DNA from: Auanema rhodensis
Taxonomy: Eukaryota > Nematoda > Chromadorea > Rhabditida > Rhabditidae
Direction of reading: 5' to 3'
Assembly (NCBI GenBank): GCA_964057225.1
Contig: OZ059895.1
Span: forward strand, 496,001 to 560,000
DNA length: 64,000 bases
Shown: positions 11,222 through 25,612 of the stretch, in pieces
Layout: each line of letters begins with the position of its first letter
Numbering within the stretch: the first letter of the stretch is position 1
Notes under the pieces: model-generated
What the model saw: only the letters and a program-made list of their open reading frames with translations
Database searches by the model: none
What the model was told of the DNA's origin: nothing
Translations under genes and position numbers: made by a program

Positions 11222-13678
11222 TGAGTTTCCATGTACACTCAACATTGCTTCCAAAAACATTTTGACAAAAATTTTTTCGAAACATTTCAAAATAATTTAG
11301 CAAAAAGTAGATGTTTTTAGATTCCTTTTTTCAAGGCAAAGACGATGGACAATGTTATTCAACGAAAAAATTAATTCTTCAGGGTGAAAATCGAGGATAT
11401 AAGTGTGAACTTATATCAGTTGATATCTCGGTGCATTTTTAAGCTAGCGCAAATCTGATAACACAAATCGACGCAGCTTAAAAATCCGCATCGAATGCAC
11501 TATACTACATTGAGAAACGCTTAATACAAAAATTAGTTATGATCGTTTGAAAAATGATGCATTAGTGTATGTTGAGTTTCCATGTACACTCAACATTGCT
11601 TCCAAAAACATTTTGACAAAAATTTTTTCGAAAAATTTCAAAATAATTTAGCAAAAAGTAGATGTTTTTAGATTTCATTTTTCAAGGCAAAGACGATAGA
11701 CAATGTTATTCAACGAAAAAATTAATTCTTCAGGGTGAAAATCGAGGATATAAGTGTGAACTTATATCAGTTGATATCTCGGTGCATTTTTAAGCTAGCG
11801 CAAATCTGATAACACAGATCGACGCAGCTTAAAAATCCGCATCGAATGCACTATACTACATTGAGAAACGCTTAATAAAAAAATTTGTTATGATCGTTTG
11901 AAAAATGATGCATTAGTGTATGTTGAGTTTCCATGTACACTCAACATTGCTTCCAAAAACATTTTGACAAAAATTTTTTCGAAAAATTTCAAAATAATTT
12001 AGCAAAAAGTAGATGTTTTTAGATTCCTTTTTTCAAGGCAAAGACGATGGACAGTGTTATTCAACGAAAAAATTAATTCTTCAGGGTGAAAATCGAGGAT
12101 ATAAGTGTGAACTTATATCAGTTGATATCTCGGTGCATTTTTAAGCTAGCGCAAATCTGATAACACAAATCGACGCAGCTTAAAAATCCGCATCGAATGC
12201 ACTATACTACATTGAGAAACACTTAATACAAAAATTAGTTATGATCGTTTGAAAAATGATGCATTAGTGTATGTTGAGTTTCCATGTACACTCAACATTG
12301 CTTCCAAAAACATTTTGACAAAAATTTTTTCGAAAAATTTCAAAATAATTTAGCAAAAAGTAGATGTTTTTAGATTTCATTTTTCAAGGCAAAGACGATA
12401 GACAATGTTATTCAACGAAAAAATTAATTCTTCAGGGTGAAAATCGAGGATATAAGTGTGAACTTATATCAGTTGATATCTCGGTGCATTTTTAAGCTAG
12501 CGCAAATCTGATAACACAGATCGACGCAGCTTAAAAATCCGCATCGAATGCACTATACTACATTGAGAAACGCTTAATACAAAAATTAGTTATGATCGTT
12601 TGAAAAATGATGCATTAGTGTATGTTGAGTTTCCATGTACACTCAACATTGCTTCCAAAAACATTTTGACAAAAATTTTTTTGAAAAATTTCAAAATAAT
12701 TTAGCAAAAAGTAGATGTTTTTAGATTCCATTTTTCAAAGCAAAGACGATGGACAATGTTATTCAACGAAAAAATTAATTCTTCAGGGTGAAAATCGAGG
12801 ATATAAGTGTGAACTTATATCAGTTGATATCTCGGTGCATTTTTAAGTTAGCGCAAATCTGATAACACAGATCGACGCAGCTTAAAAATCCGCATCGAAT
12901 GCACTATACTACATTGAGAAACGCTTAATACAAAAATTAGTTATGATCGTTTGAAAAATGATGCATTAGTGTATGTTGAGTTTCCATGTACACTCAACAT
13001 TGCTTCCAAAAACATTTTGACAAAAATTTTTTCGAAACATTTCAAAATAATTTAGCAAAAAGTAGATGTTTTTAGATTCCTTTTTTTGAGGCAAAGACGA
13101 TGGACAATGTTATTCAACGAAAAAATTAATTCTTCAGGGTGAAAATTGAGGATATAAGTGTGAACTTATATCAGTTGATATCTCGGTGCATTTTTAAGCT
13201 AGCGCAAATCTGATAACACAAATCGACGCAGCTTAAAAATCCGCATCGAATGCACTATACTACATTGAGAAACGCTCAATACAAAAATTAGTTATGATCG
13301 TTTGAAAAATGATGCATTAGTGTATGTTGAGTTTCCATGTACACTCAACATTGCTTCCAAAAACATTTTGACAAAAATTTTTTCGAAACATTTCAAAATA
13401 ATTTAGCAAAAAGTAGATGTTTTTAGATTCCTTTTTTCAAGGCAAAGACGATGGACAATGTTATTCAACGAAAAAATTAATTCTTCAGGGTGAAAATCGA
13501 GGATATAAGTGTGAACTTATATCAGTTGATATCTCGGTGCATTTTTAAGCTAGCGCAAATCTGATAACACAGATCGACGCAGCTTAAAAATCCGCATCGA
13601 ATGCACTATACTACATTGAGAAACGCTTAATACAAAAATTAGTTATGATCGTTTGAAAAATGATGCATTAGTGTATGT

Positions 13679-16600
13679 TGAGTTTCCATGTACACTCAAC
13701 ATTGCTTCCAAAAACATTTTGACAAAAAGTTTTTCGAAAAATTTCAAAATAATTTAGCAAAAAGTAGATGTTTTTAGATTTCTTTTTTCAAGGCAAAGAC
13801 GATGGACAATGTTATTCAACGAAAAAAATAATTCTTCAGGGTGAAAATCGAGGATATAAGTGTGAACTTATATCAGTTGATATCTCGGTGCATTTTTAAG
13901 CTAGCGCAAATCTGATAACACAGATCGACGCAGCTTAAAAATCCGCATCGAATGCACTATACTACACTGAGAAACGCTTAATACAAAAATTAGTTATGAT
14001 CGTTTGAAAAATGATGCATTAGTGTATGTTGAGTTTCCATGTACACTCAACATTGCTTCCAAAAACATTTTGACAAAAATTTTTTCGAAAAATTTCAAAA
14101 TAATTTAGCAAAAAGTACATGTTTTTAGATTCCATTTTTCAAGGCAAAGACGATAGACAATGTTATTCAATGAAAAAATTAATTCTTCAGGGTGAAAATC
14201 GAGGATATAAGTGTGAACTTATATCAGTTAATATCTCGGTGCATTTTTAAGCTAGCGCAAATCTGATAACACAGATCGACGCAGCTTAAAAATCCGCATC
14301 GAATGCACTATACTACATTGAGAAACGCTTAATACAAAAATTAGTTATGATCGTTTGAAAAATGATGCATTAGTGTATGTTGAGTTTCCATGTACACTCA
14401 ACATTGCTTCCAAAAACATTTTGACAAAAATTTTTTCGAAACATTTCAAAATAATTTAGCAAAAAGTAGATGTTTTTAGATTCCTTTTTTTGAGGCAAAG
14501 ACGATGGACAATGTTATTCAACGAAAAAATTAATTCTTCAGGGTGAAAATTGAGGATATAAGTGTGAACTTATATCAGTTGATATCTCGGTGCATTTTTA
14601 AGCTAGCGCAAATCTGATAACACAAATCGACGCAGCTTAAAAATCCGCATCGAATGCACTATACTACATTGAGAAACGCTCAATACAAAAATTAGTTATG
14701 ATCGTTTGAAAAATGATGCATTAGTGTATGTTGAGTTTCCATGTACACTCAACATTGCTTCCAAAAACATTTTGACAAAAAGTTTTTCGAAAAATTTCAA
14801 AATAATTTAGCAAAAAGTAGATGTTTTTAGATTTTTTTTTTCAAGGCAAAGACGATGGACAATGTTATTCAACGAAAAAAATAATTCTTCAGGGTGAAAA
14901 TCGAGGATATAAGTGTGAACTTATATCAGTTGATATCTCGGTGCATTTTTAAGCTAGCGCAAATCTGATAACACAGATCGACGCAGCTTAAAAATCCGCA
15001 TCGAATGCACTATACTACATTGAGAAACGCTTAATACAAAAATTAGTTATGATCGTTTGAAAAATGATGCATTAGTGTATGTTGAGTTTCCATGTACACT
15101 CAACATTGCTTCCAAAAACATTTTGACAAAAAGTTTTTCGAAAAATTTCAAAATAATTTAGCAAAAAGTAGATGTTTTTAGATTTCTTTTTTCAAGGCAA
15201 AGACGATGGACAATGTTATTCAACGAAAAAAATAATTCTTCAGGGTGAAAATCGAGGATATAAGTGTGAACTTATATCAGTTGATATCTCGGTGCATTTT
15301 TAAGCTAGCGCAAATCTGATAACACAGATCGACGCAGCTTAAAAATCCGCATCGAATGCACTATACTACACTGAGAAACGCTTAATACAAAAATTAGTTA
15401 TGATCGTTTGAAAAATGATGCATTAGTGTATGTTGAGTTTCCATGTACACTCAACATTGCTTCCAAAAACATTTTGACAAAAATTTTTTCGAAAAATTTC
15501 AAAATAATTTAGCAAAAAGTACATGTTTTTAGATTCCATTTTTCAAGGCAAAGACGATAGACAATGTTATTCAATGAAAAAATTAATTCTTCAGGGTGAA
15601 AATCGAGGATATAAGTGTGAACTTATATCAGTTGATATCTCGGTGCATTTTTAAGCTAGCGCAAATCTGATAACACAGATCGACGCAGCTTAAAAATCCG
15701 CATCGAATGCACTATACTACATTGAGAAACGCTTAATACAAAAATTAGTTATGATCGTTTGAAAAATGATGCATTAGTGTATGTTGAGTTTCCATGTACA
15801 TTCAACATTGCTTCCAAAAACATTTTGACAAAAATTTTTTCGAAACATTTCAAAATAATTTAGCAAAAAGTAGATGTTTTTAGATTCCTTTTTTTGAGGC
15901 AAAGACGATGGACAATGTTATTCAACGAAAAAATTAATTCTTCAGGGTGAAAATTGAGGATATAAGTGTGAACTTATATCAGTTGATATCTCGGTGCATT
16001 TTTAAGCTAGCGCAAATCTGATAACACAAATCGACGCAGCTTAAAAATCCGCATCGAATGCACTATACTACATTGAGAAACGCTCAATACAAAAATTAGT
16101 TATGATCGTTTGAAAAATGATGCATTAGTGTATGTTGAGTTTCCATGTACACTCAACATTGCTTCCAAAAACATTTTGACAAAAAGTTTTTCGAAAAATT
16201 TCAAAATAATTTAGCAAAAAGTAGATGTTTTTAGATTTTTTTTTTCAAGGCAAAGACGATGGACAATGTTATTCAACGAAAAAAATAATTCTTCAGGGTG
16301 AAAATCGAGGATATAAGTGTGAACTTATATCAGTTGATATCTCGGTGCATTTTTAAGCTAGCGCAAATCTGATAACACAGATCGACGCAGCTTAAAAATC
16401 CGCATCGAATGCACTATACTACACTGAGAAACGCTTAATACAAAAATTAGTTATGATCGTTTGAAAAATGATGCATTAGTGTATGTTGAGTTTCCATGTA
16501 CACTCAACATTGCTTCCAAAAACCTTTTGACAAAAATTTTTTCGAAAAATTTCAAAATAATTTAGCAAAAAGTACATGTTTTTAGATTCCATTTTTCAAG

Positions 16601-18943
16601 GCAAAGACGATAGACAATGTTATTCAATGAAAAAATTAATTCTTCAGGGTGAAAATCGAGGATATAAGTGTGAACTTATATCAGTTGATATCTCGGTGCA
16701 TTTTTAAGCTAGCGCAAATCTGATAACACAGATCGACGCAGCTTAAAAATCCGCATCGAATGCACTATACTACATTGAGAAACGCTTAATACAAAAATTA
16801 GTTATGATCGTTTGAAAAATGATGCATTAGTGTATGTTGAGTTTCCATGTACACTCAACATTGCTTCCAAAAACATTTTGACAAAAATTTTTTCGAAACA
16901 TTTCAAAAAAATTTAGCAAAAAGTAGATGTTTTTAGATTCCTTTTTTTGAGGCAAAGACGATGGACAATGTTATTCAACGAAAAAATTAATTCTTCAGGG
17001 TGAAAATTGAGGATATAAGTGTGAACTTATATCAGTTGATATCTCGGTGCATTTTTAAGCTAGCGCAAATCTGATAACACAAATCGACGCAGCTTAAAAA
17101 TCCGCATCGAATGCACTATACTACATTGAGAAACGCTCAATACAAAAATTAGTTATGATCGTTTGAAAAATGATGCATTAGTGTATGTTGAGTTTCCATG
17201 TACACTCAACATTGCTTCCAAAAACATTTTGACAAAAATTTTTTCGAAAAATTTCAAAATAATTTAGCAAAAAGTAGATGTTTTTAGATTTCATTTTTCA
17301 AGGCAAAGACGATAGACAATGTTATTCAACGAAAAAATTAATTCTTCAGGGTGAAAATCGAGGATATAAGTGTGAACTTATATCAGTTGATATCTCGGTG
17401 CATTTTTAAGCTAGCGCAAATCTGATAACACAGATCGACGCAGCTTAAAAATCCGCATCGAATGCACTATACTACATTGAGAAACGCTTAATACAAAAAT
17501 TAGTTATGATCGTTTGAAAAATGATGCATTAGTGTATGTTGAGTTTCCATGTACACTCAACATTGCTTCCAAAAACATTTTGACAAAAATTTTTTCGAAA
17601 CATTTCAAAATAATTTAGCAAAAAGTAGATGTTTTTAGATTCCTTTTTTCAAGGCAAAGACGATGGACAATGTTATTCAACGAAAAAATTAATTCTTCAG
17701 GGTGAAAATCGAGGATATAAGTGTGAACTTATATCAGTTGATATCTCGGTGCATTTTTAAGCTAGCGCAAATCTGATAACACAGATCGACGCAGCTTAAA
17801 AATCCGCATCGAATGCACTATACTACATTGAGAAACGCTCAATACAAAAATTAGTTATGATCGTTTGAAAAATGATGCATTAGTGTATGTTGAGTTTCCA
17901 TGTACACTCAACATTGCTTCCAAAAACATTTTGACAAAAAGTTTTTCGAAAAATTTCAAAATAATTTAGCAAAAAGTAGATGTTTTTAGATTTTTTTTTT
18001 CAAGGCAAAGACGATGGACAATGTTATTCAACGAAAAAAATAATTCTTCAGGGTGAAAATCGAGGATATAAGTGTGAACTTATATCAGTTGATATCTCGG
18101 TGCATTTTTAAGCTAGCGCAAATCTGATAACACAGATCGACGCAGCTTAAAAATCCGCATCGAATGCACTATACTACACTGAGAAACGCTTAATACAAAA
18201 ATTAGTTATGATCGTTTGAAAAATGATGCATTAGTGTATGTTGAGTTTCCATGTACACTCAACATTGCTTCCAAAAACCTTTTGACAAAAATTTTTTCGA
18301 AAAATTTCAAAATAATTTAGCAAAAAGTACATGTTTTTAGATTCCATTTTTCAAGGCAAAGACGATAGACAATGTTATTCAATGAAAAAATTAATTCTTC
18401 AGGGTGAAAATCGAGGATATAAGTGTGAACTTATATCAGTTGATATCTCGGTGCATTTTTAAGCTAGCGCAAATCTGATAACACAGATCGACGCAGCTTA
18501 AAAATCCGCATCGAATGCACTATACTACATTGAGAAACGCTTAATACAAAAATTAGTTATGATCGTTTGAAAAATGATGCATTAGTGTATGTTGAGTTTC
18601 CATGTACACTCAACATTGCTTCCAAAAACATTTTGACAAAAATTTTTTCGAAACATTTCAAAAAAATTTAGCAAAAAGTAGATGTTTTTAGATTCCTTTT
18701 TTTGAGGCAAAGACGATGGACAATGTTATTCAACGAAAAAATTAATTCTTCAGGGTGAAAATTGAGGATATAAGTGTGAACTTATATCAGTTGATATCTC
18801 GGTGCATTTTTAAGCTAGCGCAAATCTGATAACACAAATCGACGCAGCTTAAAAATCCGCATCGAATGCACTATACTACATTGAGAAACGCTCAATACAA
18901 AAATTAGTTATGATCGTTTGAAAAATGATGCATTAGTGTATGT
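13679..18943 (+). repeat. J-K-H trimers (1053 bp), four copies
   Basis: The unit order J, K, H occurs at 13679-14731, 15083-16135, 16136-17188 and 17891-18943. The second and third are directly adjacent. The others are separated by an extra J (14732) or by F and D2 (17189-17890). Each K has GTACATG and TTCAATGAAAA, and each H has CTTTTTTTGAGGC and GCTCAATAC. Single private changes mark individual copies, such as CAGTTAATATC in the first K and TACATTCAAC in the H at 15785. Confidence 0.8.
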
Positions 18944-19645
18944 TGAGTTTCCATGTACACTCAACATTGCTTCCAAAAACATTTTGACAAAAATTTTTTC
19001 GAAAAATTTCAAAATAATTTAGCAAAAAGTAGATGTTTTTAGATTTCATTTTTCAAGGCAAAGACGATAGACAATGTTATTCAACGAAAAAATTAATTCT
19101 TCAGGGTGAAAATCGAGGATATAAGTGTGAACTTATATCAGTTGATATCTCGGTGCATTTTTAAGCTAGCGCAAATCTGATAACACAGATCGACGCAGCT
19201 TAAAAATCCGCATCGAATGCACTATACTACATTGAGAAACGCTTAATACAAAAATTAGTTATGATCGTTTGAAAAATGATGCATTAGTGTATGTTGAGTT
19301 TCCATGTACACTCAACATTGCTTCCAAAAACATTTTGACAAAAATTTTTTCGAAACATTTCAAAATAATTTAGCAAAAAGTAGATGTTTTTAGATTCCTT
19401 TTTTCAAGGCAAAGACGATGGACAATGTTATTCAACGAAAAAATTAATTCTTCAGGGTGAAAATCGAGGATATAAGTGTGAACTTATATCAGTTGATATC
19501 TCGGTGCATTTTTAAGCTAGCGCAAATCTGATAACACAGATCGACGCAGCTTAAAAATCCGCATCGAATGCACTATACTACATTGAGAAACGCTTAATAC
19601 AAAAATTAGTTATGATCGTTTGAAAAATGATGCATTAGTGTATGT
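16136..19645 (+). repeat. Tandem duplication of a 5-monomer block (2 x 1755 bp)
   Basis: 16136-17890 and 17891-19645 both read J K H F D2. Both copies carry the private markers AACCTTTTGAC in K (16487 and 18242) and CAAAAAAATTTAGC in H (16838 and 18593), which I saw in no other unit. The only difference I noticed is in the last unit: GCTCAATAC at 17840 against GCTTAATAC at 19595. Such near-identity over 1755 bp points to a very recent duplication of five monomers as one piece. Confidence 0.88.
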
Positions 19646-22453
19646 TGAGTTTCCATGTACACTCAACATTGCTTCCAAAAACATTTTGACAAAAATTTTT
19701 TCGAAACATTTCAAAATAATTTAGCAAAAAGTAGATGTTTTTAGATTCCTTTTTTCAAGGCAAAGACGATGGACAATGTTATTCAACGAAAAAATTAATT
19801 CTTCAGGGTGAAAATCGAGGATATAAGTGTGAACTTATATCAGTTGATATCTCGGTGCATTTTTAAGCTAGCGCAAATCTGATAACACAGATCGACGCAG
19901 CTTAAAAATCCGCATCGAATGCACTATACTACATTGAGAAACGCTTAATACAAAAATTAGTTATGATCGTTTGAAAAATGATGCATTAGTGTATGTTGAG
20001 TTTCCATGTACACTCAACATTGCTTCCAAAAACATTTTGACAAAAAGTTTTTCGAAAAATTTCAAAATAATTTAGCAAAAAGTAGATGTTTTTAGATTTC
20101 TTTTTTCAAGGCAAAGACGATGGACAATGTTATTCAACGAAAAAAATAATTCTTCAGGGTGAAAATCGAGGATATAAGTGTGAACTTATATCAGTTGATA
20201 TCTCGGTGCATTTTTAAGCTAGCGCAAATCTGATAACACAGATCGACGCAGCTTAAAAATCCGCATCGAATGCACTATACTACACTGAGAAACGCTTAAT
20301 ACAAAAATTAGTTATGATCGTTTGAAAAATGATGCATTAGTGTATGTTGAGTTTCCATGTACACTCAACATTGCTTCCAAAAACATTTTGACAAAAATTT
20401 TTTCGAAACATTTCAAAATAATTTAGCAAAAAGTAGATGTTTTTAGATTCCTTTTTTCAAGGCAAAGACGATGGACAATGTTATTCAACGAAAAAATTAA
20501 TTCTTCAGGGTGAAAATCGAGGATATAAGTGTGAACTTATATCAGTTGATATCTCGGTGCATTTTTAAGCTAGCGCAAATCTGATAACACAGATCGACGC
20601 AGCTTAAAAATCCGCATCGAATGCACTATACTACATTGAGAAACGCTTAATACAAAAATTAGTTATGATCGTTTGAAAAATGATGCATTAGTGTATGTTG
20701 AGTTTCCATGTACACTCAACATTGCTTCCAAAAACATTTTGACAAAAATTTTTTCGAAACATTTCAAAATAATTTAGCAAAAAGTAGATGTTTTTAGATT
20801 CCTTTTTTCAAGGCAAAGACGATGGACAATGTTATTCAACGAAAAAATTAATTCTTCAGGGTGAAAATCGAGGATATAAGTGTGAACTTATATCAGTTGA
20901 TATCTCGGTGCATTTTTAAGCTAGCGCAAATCTGATAACACAGATCGACGCAGCTTAAAAATCCGCATCGAATGCACTATACTACATTGAGAAACGCTTA
21001 ATACAAAAATTAGTTATGATCGTTTGAAAAATGATGCAATAGTGTATGTTGAGTTTCCATGTACACTCAACATTGCTTCCAAAAACATTTTGACAAAAAT
21101 TTTTTCGAAAAATTTCAAAATAATTTAGCAAAAAGTACATGTTTTTAGATTCCATTTTTCAAGGCAAAGACGATAGACAATGTTATTCAATGAAAAAATT
21201 AATTCTTCAGGGTGAAAATCGAGGATATAAGTGTGAACTTATATCAGTTGATATCTCGGTGCATTTTTAAGCTAGCGCAAATCTGATAACACAGATCGAC
21301 GCAGCTTAAAAATCCGCATCGAATGCACTATACTACATTGAGAAACGCTTAATACAAAAATTAGTTATGATCGTTTGAAAAATGATGCATTAGTGTATGT
21401 TGAGTTTCCATGTACACTCAACATTGCTTCCAAAAACATTTTGACAAAAATTTTTTCGAAACATTTCAAAATAATTTAGCAAAAAGTAGATGTTTTTAGA
21501 TTCCTTTTTTCAAGGCAAAGACGATGGACAATGTTATTCAACGAAAAAATTAATTCTTCAGGGTGAAAATCGAGGATATAAGTGTGAACTTATATCAGTT
21601 GATATCTCGGTGCATTTTTAAGCTAGCGCAAATCTGATAACACAGATCGACGCAGCTTAAAAATCCGCATCGAATGCACTATACTACATTGAGAAACGCT
21701 TAATACAAAAATTAGTTATGATCGTTTGAAAAATGATGCATTAGTGTATGTTGAGTTTCCATGTACACTCAACATTGCTTCCAAAAACATTTTGACAAAA
21801 AGTTTTTCGAAAAATTTCAAAATAATTTAGCAAAAAGTAGATGTTTTTAGATTTCTTTTTTCAAGGCAAAGACGATGGACAATGTTATTCAACGAAAAAA
21901 ATAATTCTTCAGGGTGAAAATCGAGGATATAAGTGTGAACTTATATCAGTTGATATCTCGGTGCATTTTTAAGCTAGCGCAAATCTGATAACACAGATCG
22001 ACGCAGCTTAAAAATCCGCATCGAATGCACTATACTACATTAAGAAACGCTTGATACAAAAATTAGTTATGATCGTTTGAAAAATGATGCATTAGTGTAT
22101 GTTGAGTTTCCATGTACACTCAACATTGCTTCCAAAAACATTTTGACAAAAATTTTTTCGAAAAATTTCAAAATAATTTAGCAAAAAGTACATGTTTTTA
22201 GATTCCATTTTTCAAGGCAAAGACGATAGACAATGTTATTCAATGAAAAAATTAATTCTTCAGGGTGAAAATCGAGGATATAAGTGTGAACTTATATCAG
22301 TTGATATCTCGGTGCATTTTTAAGCTAGCGCAAATCTGATAACACAGATCGACGCAGCTTAAAAATCCGCATCGAATGCACTATACTACATTGAGAAACG
22401 CTTAATACAAAAATTAGTTATGATCGTTTGAAAAATGATGCATTAGTGTATGT

Positions 22454-24559
22454 TGAGTTTCCATGTACACTCAACATTGCTTCCAAAAACATTTTGACAA
22501 AAATTTTTTCGAAACATTTCAAAATAATTTAGCAAAAAGTAGATGTTTTTAGATTCCTTTTTTCAAGGCAAAGACGATGGACAATGTTATTCAACGAAAA
22601 AATTAATTCTTCAGGGTGAAAATCGAGGATATAAGTGTGAACTTATATCAGTTGATATCTCGGTGCATTTTTAAGCTAGCGCAAATCTGATAACACAGAT
22701 CGACGCAGCTTAAAAATCCGCATCGAATGCACTATACTACATTGAGAAACGCTTAATACAAAAATTAGTTATGATCGTTTGAAAAATGATGCATTAGTGT
22801 ATGTTGAGTTTCCATGTACACTCAACATTGCTTCCAAAAACATTTTGACAAAAATTTTTTCGAAACATTTCAAAATAATTTAGCAAAAAGTAGATGTTTT
22901 TAGATTCCTTTTTTCAAGGCAAAGACGATGGACAATGTTATTCAACGAAAAAATTAATTCTTCAGGGTGAAAATCGAGGATATAAGTGTGAACTTATATC
23001 AGTTGATATCTCGGTGCATTTTTAAGCTAGCGCAAATCTGATAACACAGATCGACGCAGCTTAAAAATCCGCATCGAATGCACTATACTACATTGAGAAA
23101 CGCTTAATACAAAAATTAGTTATGATCGTTTGAAAAATGATGCATTAGTGTATGTTGAGTTTCCATGTACACTCAACATTGCTTCCAAAAACATTTTGAC
23201 AAAAAGTTTTTCGAAAAATTTCAAAATAATTTAGCAAAAAGTAGATGTTTTTAGATTTCTTTTTTCAAGGCAAAGACGATGGACAATGTTATTCAACGAA
23301 AAAAATAATTCTTCAGGGTGAAAATCGAGGATATAAGTGTGAACTTATATCAGTTGATATCTCGGTGCATTTTTAAGCTAGCGCAAATCTGATAACACAG
23401 ATCGATGCAGCTTAAAAATCCGCATCGAATGCACTATACTACACTGAGAAACGCTTAATACAAAAATTAGTTATGATCGTTTGAAAAATGATGCATTAGT
23501 GTATGTTGAGTTTCCATGTACACTCAACATTGCTTCCAAAAACATTTTGACAAAAATTTTTTCGAAAAATTTCAAAATAATTTAGCAAAAAGTACATGTT
23601 TTTAGATTCCATTTTTCAAGGCAAAGACGATAGACAATGTTATTCAATGAAAAAATTAATTCTTCAGGGTGAAAATCGAGGATATAAGTGTGAACTTATA
23701 TCAGTTGATATCTCGGTGCATTTTTAAGCTAGCGCAAATCTGATAACACAGATCGACGCAGCTTAAAAATCCGCATCGAATGCACTATACTACATTGAAA
23801 AACGCTTAATACAAAAATTAGTTATGATCGTTTGAAAAATGATGCATTAGTGTATGTTGAGTTTCCATGTAAACTAAACATTGCTTCCAAAAACATTTTG
23901 ACAAAAATTTTTTCGAAAAATTTCAAAATAATTTAGCAAAAAGTAGATGTTTTTAGATTCCTTTTTTCAAGGCAAAGACGATGGACAATGTTATTCAACG
24001 AAAAAATTATTTCTTCAGGGTGAAAATCGAGGATATAAGTGTGAACTTATATCAGTTGATATCTCGGTGCATTTTTAAGCTAGCGCAAATCTGATAACAC
24101 AGATCGACGCAGCTTAAAAATCCGCATCGAATGCACTATACTACATTGAGAAACGTTTAATACAAAAATTAGTTATGATCGTTTGAAAAATGATGCATTA
24201 GTGTATGTTGAGTTTCCATGTACACTCAACATTGCTTCCAAAAACATTTTGACAAAAATTTTTTCGAAAAATTTCAAAATAATGTAGCAAAAAGTAGATG
24301 TTTTTAGATTCCTTATTTCAAGGCAAAAACGATAGACAATGTTATTCAACGAAAAAATTAATTCTTCAGTGTGAAAATCGAGGATATAAGTGTGAACTTA
24401 TATCAGTTGATATCTCGGTGCATTTTTAAGCTAGCGCAAATCTGATAACACAGATCGACGCAGCTTAAAAATCCGCATCGAATGCACTATACTACATTGA
24501 GAAACGCTTGATACAAAAATTAGTTATGATCGTTTGAAAAATGATGCATTAGTGTATGT
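22454..24559 (+). repeat. Source-like copy of a segment duplicated 20007 bp downstream
   Basis: Units D2 D2 J K L N. Five private markers match positions 20007 bp further on, in 42461-44566: GATGCAGC in J, ATTGAAAAACG in K, GTAAACTAAAC and GAAAAAATTATTTC in L, and the N front that follows. Here N (24209) is followed by a full P (24560) and then K (24911). In the other copy N and P are fused into one unit. Which copy is older cannot be told from the sequence. Confidence 0.85.
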
Positions 24560-25612
24560 TGAGTTTCCATGTACACTCAACATTGCTTCCAAAAACATTT
24601 TGACAAAAATTTTTTCGAAAAATTTCAAGATAATGTAGCAAAAAGTAGATGTTTTTAGATTCCTTTTTTCAAGGCGAAGACGATGGACAAAGTTATTCAA
24701 CGAAAAAATTGATTCTTCAGGGTGAAAATCGAGGATATAAGTTTGAACTTATATCAGTTGATATCTCGGTGCATTTTTAAGTTAGCGCAAATCTGATAAC
24801 ACAGATCGACGCAGCTTACAAATCCGCATCGAATGCACTATACTACATTGAGAAACGCTAAATACAAAAATTAGTTATGATCGTTTGAAAAATGATGCAT
24901 TAGTGTATGTTGAGTTTCCATGTACACTCAACATTGCTTCCAAAAACATTTTGACAAAAATTTTTTCGAAAAATTTCAAAATAATTTAGCAAAAAGTACA
25001 TGTTTTTAGATTCCATTTTTCAAGGCAAAGACGATAGACAATGTTATTCAATGAAAAAATTAATTCTTCAGGGTGAAAATCGAGGATATAAGTGTGAACT
25101 TATATCAGTTGATATCTCGGTGCATTTTTAAGCTAGCGCAAATCTGATAACACAGATCGACGCAGCTTAAAAATCCGCATCGAATGCACTATACTACATT
25201 GAGAAACGCTTAATACAAAAATTTGTTATGATCGTTTGAAAAATGATGCATTAGTGTATGTTGAGTTTCCATGTACACTCAACATTGCTTCCAAAAACAT
25301 TTTGACAAAAATTTTTTCGAAACATTTCAAAATAATTTAGCAAAAAGTAGATGTTTTTAGATTCCTTTTTTCAAGGCAAAGACGATGGACAATGTTATTC
25401 AACGAAAAAATTAATTCTTCAGGGTGAAAATCGAGGATATAAGTGTGAACTTATATCAGTTGATATCTCGGTGCATTTTTAAGCTAACGCAAATCTGATA
25501 ACACAGATCGACGCAGCTTAAAAATCCGCATCGAATGCACTATACTACATTGAGAAACGCTTAATACAAAAATTTGTTATGATCGTTTGAAAAATGATGC
25601 ATTAGTGTATGT

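Larger units (their letters stand above)
1..12976 (+). repeat. Region I: units 1-37, classes A, B, C, D, F and G
   Basis: In this region the markers are mixed, and some classes occur only here. Class B (TTTCATTTTTCAAAACAAAG, GATATATGTG, often GATGCAATAG) occurs at 352, 703, 2809, 4903 and 5254. Class C (CAGGGAG and CTCGGGGC) starts at 1054, 3160, 5605 and 8063; a related unit at 7361 has CAGGGAG but a normal CTCGGTGC. Class A (AAAAAAATGATTC) starts at 1, 1405, 4201, 4552, 8765, 9818 and 10871. Class F (TTTCATTTTTCAAGGC with GATAGAC) starts at 3512, 5957, 8414, 9116, 10169, 11573 and 12275. Class G (CCATTTTTCAAAGC with AAGTTAGCGC) starts at 3863, 9467, 10520 and 12626. All three length-variant units are here. 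This is the most heterogeneous part of the window; B and C units are not seen elsewhere. Confidence 0.85.
12977..23857 (+). repeat. Region II: units 38-68, classes H, J, K, F and D2
   Basis: Class H has CTTTTTTTGAGGC, GAAAATTGAGG, CAAATCG and GCTCAATAC. Class J has CAAAAAGTTTTTCG and GAAAAAAATAATTC, mostly with TACACTGAG. Class K has GTACATG and TTCAATGAAAA. D2 has CGAAACATTTC, CCTTTTTTCAAGGC and CAGATCG. The order read from 12977 is H D2 J K H J J K H J K H F D2 J K H F D2 D2 J D2 D2 K D2 J K D2 D2 J K. The repeated J-K-H and K-D2-J strings show local higher-order repetition. Class H is confined to this region, apart from its back half reused in three later hybrids starting at 41759, 50183 and 51587. 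Confidence 0.85.
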
